DNA of 64,000 nt from Diabrotica undecimpunctata (GCF_040954645.1 NC_092808.1:20632232-20696231); one strand, 5' to 3'; positions 9,635 to 20,940 are shown, numbered from the stretch's first letter. Program-made: numbers and translations. The notes: a model not told the origin generated them from the letters alone.

Positions 9635-12600
9635 TCAATAAGGTTGTTCCTTGGATCAATAAGAACCAGGTTACTATATTTTAAAACTCTATTTTTTTTT
9701 CTTTATACGTTGTAGCAGTCAGATAGAGAAACACACGGATAGACAAATTGCTAGACAGACAGACAATACGAAGAAACTGCAACAGGTACATCCAAGAATT
9801 CTATAGTTTTCATCAATATCTTTCTGTTTCTGCAAGGTTTTTAACCTTCTTCTTCTCATGGCGCCGTCTCCTCTCAAAGGTTGGCGATCCAAATGGCAAT
9901 TGTAGTTTTGGAAACTGCTGCGCAAAATATTTCTGCGGATGAGCGGTCGAACCATTTCTTCAGGTCTTTTAGCCACGAGTTCTGGCGTCTTCCTACTGAT
10001 CTTTTGCCCTGTACTTTTCCTTCCAGTATAATTTAAAGTAATTCGTATCTTTTGCCTCTCAACACATGACCCAAGTATTGCATTTTCCTCTCTTTGATTA
10101 TTCTTTGCAACTCTTTTTCTTTACACATGCGACGAAGTACCTCAACATTAGTAACTCTTTGTAGTCATGGAATCCTCAACATTCGTCTGTATATATACAT
10201 ACATCTCAAAAGGCATCCATTCTTTTTCCTATTTCAGAGTCCATTGTCCAACTTTCACGGCCATGCAATAAGACTGAAAAACGTAACAACTGATCATTTG
10301 GATTCTAAGCTGCAGACTAAGGTTTGATCTTATAAAAAATGTTTTCATGCTCATGAATGCTTTCCTTGCTTGTTCGATTCTTGATAGGATTTCTTTTTTT
10401 GGATTACACTGACTATTGATTGCTCCCAAATATTTTATGGAATTTACCTGTTCTATTATTTGACCCTTGGCATACACATGTACGTTTATTGGTGTCTTTG
10501 AAAATACTAAAGTTTTAGTTTTGGAAACGTTTAGATGTAAACCGAACATTTCGCTGTGATGAACTACCGCATTTATTATATTTTATAGTTCTGGTGAGTT
10601 GCTTGCTATTAAGACGGTATCATCAGTATATTTGATGTTGTCTATGCTGATTCCGTTAATCTTAATTCCGCCTTGGACCTCGTCTAATGCTTCTCTGAAT
10701 ATAGACTCTGAATACAAATTAAACAGTAGTGGTGATAAGACGCAACCCTGTCCCACTCCTCGTCGGATTTGTATATCTTCGGATGTTGTGTGCTCTATTT
10801 CAATTGTTGCCGTTTGGTGCCAGTATAGTTCTGAGATAATTCGCAGGTTTTGTTCGTCAACTCCAGTTGTTATCAAAATTTCGATTTTTTTTATGGTTAA
10901 CGCAGTCAAATGCTTTTCGATAGTCAATAAAACATGCATATACATCTACATAGTTCTGAGATAATTCGCAGGTTTTGTTCGTCAACTTCAGTTGTTATCA
11001 AAATTTCGATTTCTTTTTTTATGGTTAACGCAGTCAAATGCTTTTCGATAGTCAATAAAACATGCATATACATCTACATTCATGTCTCTGCATCGTTGCG
11101 TTAACACATTTAAAGCAAAAAACACCTCTCGTGTTCCCAACCCGTTTCGAAATCGGAATTGAGTGTTACTCATCTGGAACTCACACTTCTTGTAAATTCG
11201 TATATGGATGATTCTGAGAAAAGTTTTAAAGACATAAGACATCAAGCTTAATATTCGATAATCATTACATTGTGAGGAATTCGATTTTTTTGGTAATGCT
11301 ACGAATGTTGATTTTAGCCAGTCTGTTGGTATTTTACCTGTGTCATATATCTTATTGAATAGTGCTGTTATTAAGTCTAGGCTTTTACTTTCGTTATCTG
11401 CAATTAGTTTCAGTATTTCGACATTGATATTGCCTGGACCGGTGGCTTTTCCATCTTTCTGAGATTTTACTGCGTGGATCACTTCTTCTTTGATTATTTC
11501 TGGTCGGATTTTTCCTTAAGTTGTTCGATTTCTAGGCATTTTGTTCACATCCAGTTTTCTTTCGCCTCCTTGCACTTTTTTCTAATGATTTTTTTGATTC
11601 CCTCGTATTCTATTGGTCTTGTTTTATGTTTTCGTCTTACGTTTATGAGGTCTATGATCTCTTGCGTTATCTATTCTTATTTTTTGTTGTGTTTTATGAA
11701 CCAGATGTCTTTTTCTTGTATCTTTGTTATTTTTGTTTTTAGAGCAGTCCATGTTACTTTAATGTCTATCTGTACCAAATTTTCGATCGTGTTTATTTGT
11801 TCCTCAAGCTTGATAATTATTTCTTTTTTCTGTTTGAGGTTCTTCAGTTGTGAGATGTCTATTTTTCTTGTCACTGTTTTCTTTTTGACTTTGAGAAATC
11901 TTTTTAATCTAAAATCCATTATAACTGGATTGTGATCGCTATGTATATAAGCTCCAGGGTATGTTTCCGTAGATTGTATGTACTTTTTAAAGGTGTTATG
12001 GCGCAAAATGAAGTCAATTTGATTTCTAACAATTCTGTCTTTTCTGTCTGCAGGTGATTTCCATGTGTATAGCCTTCTAGGATGTTGTTTGAAGAAGTTA
12101 TTGGCTATGACCAGATTGTTTTCTACGCAGAATTGTACAAGTCTATCCCCTCTATTATTCCTGGTACCTAGACCGTATGCTCCTATGTGGTCTCCTTCAG
12201 CACCAGGACCAATTTTAGCGTTAAAATCACCCATGATCATCGTTATCTCACCTCTTTTTGTCAGTCCCATTATTTCATCTATGTTGTTATAAAATTTTTC
12301 AATTTCTTCGTCTGACTTGTCACTTGTTGGAGCATAGACTTGAATAATATTTAGTTTTCTGTGAGTTGTTTGTAATTTCAACATTGTTACTCTATCATTT
12401 AGAGGGATAAAGTATGTGACTGATTGAGCAATTTTGTTAGAGACTAATATAGCAGTTCCATATTGATGTTCTGGGTCGGTTCCATCTGAATAGTATATGT
12501 ATCCATGTTTTGTTTTTTGTAATCCTGATCCAGGCCATCTTACTTCACTCATCCCCAAGATGTCTATTTTCAGTCTTACCATCTCGGAGAGATAGGAAGT

Positions 12601-15179
12601 AGGAAATTAGATTTTGGAAGAATAGAGGAATGGGACATGATTTCTCTCAGTAAGAAATTGAGAGCAAAGCATGGCTCGCGTGGACAGGGACGCTTCCCTG
12701 AAGTAGACCTATTTTCCACCAGGATCGTAGAAAAGTGTCTACCTGCTACGCTTTTTAACCTTCGAGTTTTAGTACTTATTAGTTCTTTGGGAAGTCTCTT
12801 TATTTCATTCTAGCTGCCTTTACGATCCATAATAATCGTTGAATAAGTAATGCAATTTTTTATTATCTATATAATTGGATTTATTCGTTATTGGTTTTTC
12901 TGTTCCAGATATGCTTCTCTTTTAAATATCATTATATTCTTCTATGTAGATTTTGCTCCCATCTATCAAATTTTGGCACCACATATTTACTAAGTATGCA
13001 AGTCTTGTTTATCTAAAGCACAGTAGATGGAATAATAGGATTTTTCCCTCATCTCCATGTATTTTGCTTTTTTCCTAATTTATTTCTATTCCATACCTAG
13101 CATTCCTCTGTGATTAATTAAAATTTTTAGAAGCGAAGCTTCTATACTGACGTTGTATTACTTATTTTTCTCTACAGTAATATGGTGAGGTGAGCGTCAC
13201 GAAACTAGTGCCACAAGACGACGTCGCCACGGGTAGCGTCACAGAATAACGTCTGTTACTAAAAGATTGGAATCGTAACAATTGCCAAAATTTAAAAGTC
13301 ATAAATGTCATATTTAATCATAAATCGATATTAAATTTTTATAATAATTCTCGTTATAAAATCGTTTCATATAAATACAATTATTATTTTTAAATAATAA
13401 ACAGGAAAAATCTACAAAAGCATAAAAATCAAAACAGCTAAGCAAATGTATTTGATGAAGTAAAGTAAAGAGATAGAAAAATTAGAAACAAAATGTGATA
13501 TGAGAAATATGCACAAAAAATAAGAGAATGGGTCAAAAAAGACAGCAAGTACACATAACAGACAAGAAAACAGTACTGCTAATAGGTTTACTTAAGAAAT
13601 TAAGAAGATGAGAGGAGTGCGCTAGAGAACTTTTCCAAGATGAAAGAGGTGAAATGCAGGAGATACAAGAATTAAATCCTTTAAAGAGACCGAGGATCAC
13701 GTAGAAATACGTGTAGAACTGATAAAACTAGTAAAAGAGGATAAATTGGAAATATTGGCAAATTTATTCAACACGGTGTATGATACGAAAATAATACCGC
13801 AAGAGTGGCTGAAGTCAGCGTTTATAACCATTCCTAAAAACAAGCAACAAAAGAGTGCTTTGACTCTTACTGAGTCAGAACACGAAGACTTAGAATCATA
13901 CTTTAAAAGTACTGTTAAAGACAAAACATAAGATAATCTATGAGAAGTTGTAGGAGGAGATTAGTAAGACGCAGTTCGGGTTCCGAAATGAAACAAGTAC
14001 TCGAGAAGGGCTATTTGCCATCATCATACTGATTTCACGATGTCGGGATGTAAACGTTGACCTACAGTTGTGTTTTGTTGACTACGAAAAAACTTTTGAT
14101 AGAATAAGACAAGGAAAAACTATATCGATACTTATGGATAAGCACATTGACAGTAAAATCATAAAGATAATCTATATTGAAACCAAAGTGTCATAGTTCA
14201 CTTGATATATTAATGTCATTATTGATGGGCAACAGTTGGAAGAAATGAAGAATAAATAAAGCACAAAATTTCATACATTCCTCATGTCACAAACAACATA
14301 ATCTAAAATATGACAAAGATTCTGAAAGTTATACGTACTGTGAAAATTAGAAAGTTGTCATACTTGTGGCGTATGATTCACAATAAGGAGTACTAACTAA
14401 TTCAGTTGACTTTGTAAGATAGAAGGCATAGTTGCTAAAGGGTATCAAAGAGTAGGGATGGCGGTTTTTGACAAAACACCGGTTTTCGGTTATCCCGGTT
14501 TTTTTTGCTTACGGTTTAACCTGGCGGTTATAACCGGACAAAAAAACCGGTTTTCGGTTTTTTAATCCAATAAGTTACAATTTTGCACTTTCAGTTTGCT
14601 TCTGTACTTACAAAATAAAATAAAATTTGAATTGTGGTTTTGTTTGGAATAATTACTTGAGAATAATAATTATGATTGGGATCCAAAATAATACTTAACC
14701 TAATCCTAATTACAAATCGCCCTATCAAAGAGTGGGCGGGAATGACGACTATGAAAATTTTCAGAGGAGCTATCAACAAAGTTATGTAGACGATAGTTAT
14801 TGCCAATATTCACAAAAGATAATAGAAAAAAATTAGAAATTAATTTAATTATTATTAAATTAATTATAGAAAATATAATTAATTAATTATATTTAATAGA
14901 AATTTAATAGAAAATTAATTAATAGAAAATTAATAGAAAAAAAGGGATAAAATGTAGAATATTATAATGTAAATTTGCACTTACTTTAACATTTAGTTCA
15001 ATTACATAACTTGTTTCATTTATCTTAAATCTGTGTTGTGTCGATGCTAAAAATTAATATATTAGTTACATGTATATAATACACTGTATCTATTAATCTT
15101 AAATCTTACCGTTATTTGGTACATTAAAAGCTTGTACAGATATTAGCAAAATCGTCACTATCAAACACTCTTTATTCAT
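6437..15179 (-). CDS. Secreted C-type lectin gene B, complete, four exons
   Basis: Four exons: 15179-15110, 15046-14985, 9259-9151 and 6669-6437. All junctions are GT-AG and phases agree (1, 0, 1), giving about 157 residues. The protein has a signal peptide (MNKECLIVTILLISVQAF), a short linker, and one C-type lectin domain. The domain shows the first cysteine in SAIQYCNFNNM, the WIWM core, a GEPN sugar motif, and the later cysteines in LDLC, ARPC and IICE, so two disulfides are expected. EPN predicts mannose-type ligands in this family; the usual WND calcium motif is not present, so calcium-dependent binding is uncertain. Likely role is extracellular: immunity or gut. Introns 2 and 3 hold several transposons. 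Its promoter and 5' exons match gene A at the left edge, so the two are a tandem duplicate. Confidence 0.88.
6701..6764. repeat. TA microsatellite
   Basis: About 32 TA units within intron 3 of lectin gene B. On the minus strand it lies just downstream of the hammerhead-like motif at 6800-6855, an arrangement repeated at 45 kb. Confidence 0.9.
6800..6855 (-). ncRNA. Hammerhead-like motif in lectin intron 3, sense orientation
   Basis: Minus strand: CTGATGA (6851-6845), stem II GCTTTT..AAAAGC, GAAA (6825-6822), a stem III of TGTATTC against GAATAAA with one mismatch, and UC. Core and stem II are intact, but I cannot pair stem I, so this copy may be inactive. It probably marks a Penelope-like or retrozyme remnant; flanking sequence resembles the 45.2-kb copy. 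Confidence 0.55.
7690..8450 (+). pseudogene. Mariner/Tc1-superfamily transposase relic
   Basis: Plus-strand relic, antisense to the lectin gene whose intron it occupies. A helix-turn-helix segment (VSAMTGLEHESVRKMLKLHK) is followed in a new frame by a 7943-8287 core: CTFMLNGNVNKQNCPYWSD, YPEKRVWAGILANAIIGPLF and a D-rich tail. A third frame gives WLDTNYPNKWIGRGP-like residues and PPDFFLWGYLK (about 8395-8440). Transposases of this type cut and paste DNA at TA sites using a DDE/D triad. Frameshifts and stops at about 7895 and 8287 kill it. Terminal repeats were not recognised. Confidence 0.75.
8460..9140. other. Lectin intron 3 sequence, unassigned
   Basis: A short G-rich stretch at 8680-8715 stands out. 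No gene or element end recognised. Confidence 0.35.
9151..9259 (-). CDS. Lectin gene B exon 3: N-terminal half of the lectin domain
   Basis: 109 nt between an ATTTTAG acceptor and a GTAAGTTA donor. Encodes ANFFSAIQYCNFNNM, then QLVSVDTLEENSELYTQVSN and one base carried over. The C...M.L.S..T.EEN pattern is the helix alpha-1 / alpha-2 part of C-type lectin domains. Confidence 0.88.
9588..9631. repeat. CA microsatellite
   Basis: About 20 CA units, with imperfect CATACA repeats before it, in intron 2 of lectin gene B. Confidence 0.9.
9830..12590 (-). pseudogene. LINE with APE endonuclease and reverse transcriptase, degenerate
   Basis: Reads leftward through lectin intron 2, in the same orientation as the lectin gene. 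Endonuclease (12582-11677, 301 codons open): LGMSEVRWPGSG, GDFNAKIG and SDHNPVIM, the catalytic GDFN and SDH blocks; about 50 N-terminal residues are missing. Polymerase (11482-10229, three frames): DGKATGPGNINVEILK, FIDYRKAFDCVNH, RGVGQGCVLSPLLFN, and the active site KYTDDTVLIA with Thr in place of the usual Ala of YADD. The C-terminal piece (about 9990-9830) carries VGRRQNSWLKDLKKWFD. A 125-bp tandem duplication (10826-11079) breaks the frame. Same general family as the 21-24 kb endonuclease pair. Confidence 0.85.
10826..11079. repeat. 125-bp tandem duplication inside the LINE polymerase
   Basis: 10826-10950 is repeated at 10951-11079 with one substitution and a 3-4 bp length change in a T run. 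It falls between the FIDYRKAFD region and the next polymerase motif, so it post-dates the working element. Confidence 0.9.
12591..13440. other. Unassigned part of lectin intron 2
   Basis: A plus-strand open stretch at about 12612-12815 (contains RGQGRFPEVDLFSTR) is GC-richer than its surroundings. PEVDLFSTR faintly recalls DIRS-type retroelements, but I cannot support a call. The rest shows nothing. Confidence 0.25.
13440..14220 (+). pseudogene. LINE reverse transcriptase relic
   Basis: Plus strand, many stops. Recognisable blocks are ILANLFNTVYDTKIIPQEWL and KSAFITIPK (13743-13850), then FRNETSTREGLFA, and a VDLQLCFVDYEKTFDRI finger/palm segment (about 14050-14105). The order matches the APE-type LINEs elsewhere in the window (KIPTDWLKSTFVALPKK in the copy at 11.4 kb). 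The palm aspartate motif YADD is absent, so only the middle of the polymerase remains. Confidence 0.6.
14453..14724. mobile_element. hAT-type MITE with 8-bp target duplication
   Basis: 272 bp between two copies of TCAAAGAG (14445-14452 and 14725-14732). The ends are TAGGGATGGCGG on the left and the loosely inverted CGCCCTA on the right. The inner left part repeats CCGGTTTTCGGTT. An 8-bp duplication is the hallmark of hAT transposition; there is no transposase, so it is non-autonomous. Confidence 0.65.
14985..15046 (-). CDS. Lectin gene B exon 2
   Basis: 62 nt between a TTTTTAG acceptor and a GTAAGTG donor. Supplies ASTQHRFKINETSYVIE and the rest of the first beta strand. Same length and phase as the exon at 146-207 of gene A. 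Confidence 0.85.
15110..15179 (-). CDS. Lectin gene B exon 1: signal peptide
   Basis: 70 nt: ATG, 23 codons and one base, then donor GTAAGA. The peptide has a short polar start, a hydrophobic core (LIVTILLISV) and a likely cleavage site around VQA-F. Chosen start is the only ATG in frame and lies about 70 bp from a TATA box, as in gene A. Confidence 0.85.
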
Positions 15180-15246
15180 TTTTGGTTTGTACTACGGTTT
15201 TAATCTAAAAGGAAAACTGGTGTAGGATTTATAGCAAGTCAAATTT

Positions 15247-15269
15247 ATTTATACATCTTTCTCGATAAG
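15247..15269 (-). promoter_or_regulatory. TATA box and GATA site upstream of lectin gene B
   Basis: TATAAATA (15254-15247) lies 68-75 bp before the ATG at 15179, and a GATA site (15264-15269) lies 10 bp further upstream. The segment aligns with the gene A promoter at 401-435. A second TATAAAT at about 15233-15227 is less consistent in spacing. Confidence 0.5.
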
Positions 15270-15489
15270 AATCCTATCTATTTAGATTTTCATGATTATT
15301 AATTAGTTAACGACATCTCTAATCTAACTAGAAATCTTAAAGGTTTAAATTCTGATACTTATAAACAAAAATAATCACTATTATATTTGGTAAAAGCCTT
15401 CTTTAAATAACTAGATCACAAATTAGAAGAATCTTGAGAAGAAAAACAGAACAAACTGACAACAAGAATGTAACAATTTAAGACTTAAC

Positions 15490-16790
15490 TTTTTTGTGTC
15501 TGGATCCGACTACAGTTTTTCTGCCCAATATCGGGCTACGTCTACACCCTTTGTATTTGTGAGCCATAAATCATCGAGGGTGCACTGTGATGGGCAAAGT
15601 CTGCATATTCTCAGGTGCTCCACGTTCTGTATTTCCCCACATTCACAAAGTGCTTTGCTGTCTGTCTTGATGCCCCATTTAATAAGGTTCTGTTTAACAG
15701 GGGCAACACCTGTGCGTATGCGATTGAGTGTCCGCCAGGTTCTCCATTAGGTCGTTCTGGATGTAGGAGGAACAGTTCGGGTGGTTCGTTTAAGTCGGCT
15801 TATTCCTGGCGGTTCGTCAAACATGTATAATTGGTGCCTTTCATCGAAAGTTTGCCTAAACTTCTCCACATATTGTGAAGCGCATCTACGGTCGTCTGGT
15901 GATGCGAATCCAGCTACCCGGTACATTAGGGGTAGGGGGGTAGGCTTCATGCAACCGGTAATTATTCGACATGTTTCATTTAACGCCGTGGTGACTTGTT
16001 GGGCGTGCCTAGATCTACCTGAGACGGGACAAGCATATTCCCCTGTTGAGTTAAGGCCTCAGCTGTTGTCTTCAAGACCTAGGGGTTTTCACCCCACTTG
16101 CTCCCTACAAGTTTCCGGAGAAGGTTGTTTCTAGCAGAAACCTTTTGTCTTGTGCTCTGACAGAGGAATTTATACGTTAGTGACCGGTCTAGTATTACTC
16201 CAAGATATTTGGGCCTATCAGTATGTTTTAAGCGTTGTCCCTACCAAGAAACATTCAGTTTTACATGCGCCAGTTGATTGTTAAGATGGAATGCACATAC
16301 TTGGGTTTTAGTAGGGTTTGGCTTTAATGAGTTTTGTTTAAAGTAACTTGACATCATGTTTAAATTATCTTCTATTGTCGTCTGTACTTGTGTGAGTGTT
16401 TTCGCCTTTACGGCTATACCAAGGTCGTGAGAGTAGATAAAACTCTAAGTCTGAGGGTGCATTGGTTGGTCGTTGGTGTAGATATTAAATAAGGACGGCT
16501 CCAGCTTCTTTGAGGTAGGCAATTTTTTTGGGTTCTCCATCTGCTCTTCTTTGCATTTAGCACAACGTAGAAACATTTATTACACAACAGTGATCTAATG
16601 ATATTTACCAGGTCATAGTTAAGCACAGTGTTATAGATCTCAGTTAGCAAGGTTCTGTGGTTTATCGTATCATAGGCCGCTGTGAGGTATATCAAGGCTA
16701 CTCCCACTATCTCTTTCTGTTCAAATCCCTCGTCAAACAGTTTAAGAATAACCATAGAACAACGCATTCTAGACAGTTTTATAACGAATT
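15490..16790 (-). pseudogene. Jockey-type LINE polymerase fragment, minus strand
   Basis: Minus strand. The palm segment at 16767-16414 reads GVALIYLTAAYDTINHRTLL, then a weakened PQGS block. Further along come HLNNQLAHVKLNVSW, DRPKYLGVILDRSLTYK and a broken C-terminal domain (15950-15500: RVAGFASPDDRRCASQY and similar). These are the blocks of arthropod jockey elements. At least three stops and frame changes are present, and the YADD box is missing. It abuts an oppositely oriented jockey fragment at about 16790. Confidence 0.7.
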
Positions 16791-17640
16791 TAACACCCTT
16801 AAAGGATCAAAGTAGGCGATATCTTATCCACACTCTTCACTCCACAAGCTAGAGTGCCCCAGGGCTCAATTCTTGTCCCAATATTATACATAATCTACAA
16901 GAGTAACATCCCCCGCCCACAGCATACGGGATCACGTTGGGATCACACAGAGAGCGTGGACAATTGTCTGTATTCGAAAGAGTGCAAAACTATCTAGACA
17001 GAGTCATTAGGTGGTGCAATAAATGGAGGATGACCATAAATCCCTCCAAAACACAACTAATTTTATTTAAATCTTCAAATTGTCGCGATATCCGGGGCCG
17101 AATAGCTCTGTTAGAGGGGGACTTTATTCTCATAAACTCGGTTTTCTAATGGGGAATCCATTTTACAAGGACTCTCAACTGGAAAACCGACATTTAAGGT
17201 ACCCTTGACAGGGTGAGAAGGAGGTTTAAACTCCCGGCAAATTGGGCAAAATGTCATCTAAAACTTTATTGCACACCTATAAAATTTTCATTAGACCTAT
17301 CATCGAATACAAGACATGCATCTACACCTCTCTTAAGACCTACAAAATCAATGCCATCATGACTATCGAAAGAAAAATCCTCAGATTCTGCATGAAGCGG
17401 AGCAGGCTATACCCATCAGTACACATACACACACTGGCAAACATAACACCTATTAAGGACAGAATCCTATCCCTCATCAGGAGGTATGTCCTTCGAACCA
17501 TCACAGGCTCGAATAACCAAGCAAAGCAAATATTAAAGACACCTTGCAATCGATGAGGGCAAATACTCACCAGGCTTCCTCAAAGAAAAGTTCCGTTCCC
17601 TCCAGCTAAACATCTCCACAACACTGGACATGAACTCCCT
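16790..17640 (+). pseudogene. Jockey-type LINE polymerase fragment, plus strand
   Basis: Begins with a VPQGSIL-like block (about 16850-16880), lacks a clean YADD, then RVQNYLDRVIRWCNKWRMTI and NPSKTQLILF (16980-17070), and after a shift KTLLHTYKIFIRPIIEYKTC and the C-terminal domain to about 17556. These are the thumb and C-terminal parts that would follow the palm in a jockey polymerase. It is 5' truncated and frameshifted near 17150. With the minus-strand fragment to its left it forms a head-to-head pair. Confidence 0.7.
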
Positions 17641-18490
17641 AATGAGTATTTTGAGATCTTAGAATTAACCCCCACCAGCTAACTACTGCACGCCAAAAAT
17701 GCTGATTAAGAGCCGTTCCTATTATATGGCTGGTTATCCCTGAAGTACCTCCTTTGACATGTTTGGCACAAATCAATTAAATTCCTCTTATGCTCTTTTT
17801 AACACATCTTCCACACAAACACGCCACCTTCTGAACCCCAGCTCCCACATCATTCATCACGTTTTATTATATGTACTTCCATTACTCCGAAAAAAAAGGA
17901 GTGTCCCTTCCTTGAAGAAACGAAAACCTTAAACAATGTTAAAACTCTGAAACCGACAATGAAAGGAGAAAAGGTAACTCTACCACGAGTTCTCAAAAAA
18001 TTTATGTTGGATAATCTATGTAAGGGATAACGTAACTCCTGCAACAAAACACGAATAAAACCAGTACCAGTTAGTTGAGCTTAAAATATCTTTGCCAATG
18101 TTAATGGGAGAAAGGGCAGGACCATTGTTACTAAAAAAGCCTCAGGCTCAGTTAATGTCCACGCAGAACTACTAAATAAAGGTGGAGAATCATTTCATAA
18201 CAAGGAGTAATGTCCTTAAAAACTTTTCGTAGTCAAAATATCCTATTATCTTCTCCTCCCCTGTGTTTTACCCTTCACAATGATATGATGACTTTATGGT
18301 ATCATATCTGACCATGAAAGTGGCGATCTTTCTCAATTGCTTCCACTATCTACTTTTTCTTCAACTATAGTTGTGTCTCTAATTACGTTGTCAGATTTTT
18401 TGAATGTGAAATGTGGCATTTGGTTTTTTGCAGAAATAGTAAGATGATGACTTCATTAATAACTGACGCATCCTCCCTCTCAAATAGGTT
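17640..18490. other. Unassigned sequence
   Basis: No recognisable gene, repeat or element end. Confidence 0.35.
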
Positions 18491-18565
18491 GGGAACATGA
18501 TTAAAAAAAATTTAAGTAAAAATCCTTTATACAAGGTATATATAAATTAAAAACCCAAACGGGCT

Positions 18566-18616
18566 ATGTGATGCAGACAAAACGTTTTCGGAAACCATGT
18601 TCCATCATCAGTGACC
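18566..18616 (-). ncRNA. Hammerhead-like ribozyme motif of a second type
   Basis: Minus strand: CTGATGA (18611-18605), stem II GGAA..TTCC, GAAA (18589-18586), palindrome AACGTT as stem III, then a U as the cleavage-site base. Stem I is partial: CA pairs with TG, and one more G-C and G.U pair follow a mismatch. Different arms from the 0.9-2.7 kb pair, so a different family. The flanks (18490-18960) are probably the rest of a Penelope-like terminal repeat. Confidence 0.55.
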
Positions 18617-18639
18617 TAAAAAGTATATAACCACTTTAA

Positions 18640-19040
18640 TTAAAAAGAACATGAAGTTAAAATTATGACCAAGGTTAAAACAAAATGTGGTTAATACTTA
18701 CTAGGTGTACATGTTTTAAGCCACTAAATATAAGGGTAAAAACCCGTTAAAATTTATCTATTACAATTTGGATTACATTATTTGGTATTATATTTTATGA
18801 TGTTAGAGTTACCAGTGGATATGGTAACATGGCGACGTATGACTCTATATGAGGTTGCTGGTCCTGAGAGGAAGTGTCTACGAGGACTTGATGATAGCAA
18901 CTGATTTGAATGACAAAATTGACATGTTAGGTCGGAAGTTCGAACAGAGCAGTCATCGTAAGTTAATGTCTGTGTTTAAATATGACAGAAGCCATAAATA
19001 TTTAAAAATTTGAATAAGTTAAAGTTAAAATAATTTAACA
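18640..19040. other. Unassigned sequence next to the hammerhead motif
   Basis: GC-richer than average at 18790-18960. No gene recognised; may belong to the same retroelement as the hammerhead. Confidence 0.3.
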
Positions 19041-19050
19041 GTAGCAACCA

Positions 19051-19365
19051 TCATTGTTGTAGTATTAAATTGTGAATTTGTGCTGATTTTTTCAGGACAA
19101 ATTCACAATTTATTACTACACAATTTTTAAGTACACCATAAATACAGCTAACGGATATTTTTGTTAAACTGCTACAAATGTCGACCGCTTGGCTATCATT
19201 TAATGCCATTTTTCTGCCGACAATTCCTTCATAAACGTTTCGTATCATTACCTTCTCTTCGCACGTTAACATTTTCTGTCTCTTTTGCGGCTTTTCATTT
19301 TTGGAATCAACATTAGTACTTTGCTGTCTTCTCTTGGAACAACTCGGTTTTTCGTCCAACTCCAA
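19051..19365 (-). CDS. Unrecognised 104-codon frame, possibly a transposase N-terminus
   Basis: Starts with a basic, low-complexity leader (KRRQQ, KPQKRQKM) that resembles a nuclear localisation signal. The part TCEEKVMIRNVYEGIVGRKM to SCIYGVLK aligns loosely with the first domain of the transposase at 40.4 kb (SLREKNIILNVHDAL, ATIYRFLKERK), a likely helix-turn-helix. It then stops without any catalytic domain. Either a truncated element of that family or a chance frame; no promoter or splice sites were verified. Confidence 0.35.
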   Translation of the reverse strand: MELDEKPSCSKRRQQSTNVDSKNEKPQKRQKMLTCEEKVMIRNVYEGIVGRKMALNDSQAVDICSSLTKISVSCIYGVLKNCVVINCEFVLKKSAQIHNLILQQ

Positions 19366-19639
19366 TAAAACTCAAACCAAATAATTACAGAATATAACTA
19401 AAAATTTACTAATAACGACAAACTATAACACTCGTATTATCAATAACACGTTTTATCAATAACACAAACTTATCGCATAAAATATATTCACAAAATGCAA
19501 CACATGCACTACCCTCAGAAACGCCAATGTAAATGAACGATTGTTGATGGGCACTTGCTCGGTAAAAACCAGTTTTACGGCTTTCTGTGGGTCGGAATTG
19601 GAACGGAGTTCCGTCGCTAATTCCAAAGTTGCCAAACAA

Positions 19640-20940
19640 TTGAAAAATAATGATTTAAAATATCGATTTTTATTTTATAAATTTAAATATGTAACGAAAC
19701 GGAACATATAAATAAAATTTATTTAATTACGTGCTTAATTTTGTGCTTAATTTTTACTATTGAAAAAATCATGTTTTTTAGTATTTTTATGACGGTAATA
19801 ATCGCTGCGTGGACGAATACAGGTTTTGTATGACCATAATTACTACTTGTGAACAAGAATTGGCTACACTGTACGACAACTCCTGGTCAATTTTTCTATA
19901 GAGAAGCACAAATAAATATACTACTTATATATTGTGTAATTTCTTATGAGAAAACGTAAATTGCAATTAAAAAAAGGGTAGTTTTCGAGGGCCGCTGTGT
20001 ACATTTAATTTTGAGAATATTCAGCGTTTAAACGATGAATCACTCTTCCAAATAGTGGAATTGTAGTCTAATGCATTACTTATTTAAAGCTTTTTTTTTG
20101 TTTTCCTATTTCATTGCACAGTGATATCTATCGATAGGAAGATGAAACAAATTCCAAAGATATAAGAAAAAACCTGTAAGAAAATAATTATTAAGATTTT
20201 AATTATCAATAATTACATAAACAACAGTTTTATTATCTTAGATGGAAACTGCGGCACTTGAGAAACTACTTATTCCTTGAGATGGAATTTGGAACAATTA
20301 TTATCTTTGACTTTTTTTTAATATATACTAATCTATCTATTGTTTTAATCAAACATTTACTTTAACTTTTTTGCACCTGTTAAAATTATGTGCAACTTAT
20401 TTTATTAAAATATTTTTAATCATAGATATCATCATTATTTTTATGTGATTGATTTTATATTATTGAAATGTGTTTTAGTATTGATTATATCGTATTATTA
20501 TACTATCTAAAAGTCTATCTTCATATATTTCTCAGATCAAATCCAACATCAATCCAAAGGATTGAATCTACAATTTTTTAAATTAATGGGCTATTAGATC
20601 AAAATAGCGGATTAATATTTTAAACAAATTGTAAATGAGTTTAATTTACTTATATTAATATATGAACAGGTGTTACTTTAGTTACTAATAACACCATAAT
20701 ATTGTGAAATTAATCTTAACTTAAATATTGTACTACAAACCTACCCACTTAATTGTAATATACACCTGTGCAAATCCTGACTGTTTGTAATTTAATTAGT
20801 TGTATATTATGTCCTCCCGCTAATAACTCCAAGTAGTTGATGCGGTTAATAAAGAAAAAAAAACCGACACAATGATGTAATAGAACGTTTACAAATTTTC
20901 AAAACTGCCCGAAAAAACTACAATCATTCGAGTCTTCCTT
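19640..20940. other. AT-rich sequence with no recognised feature
   Basis: No coding or repeat structure seen. Immediately left (19480-19640) a GC-richer stretch could be regulatory, without direct evidence. Confidence 0.35.

Noticed and set aside
12612..12815. Plus-strand frame with PEVDLFSTR as a DIRS-type retroelement
   Set aside because: One short motif and no polymerase, recombinase or repeats nearby.
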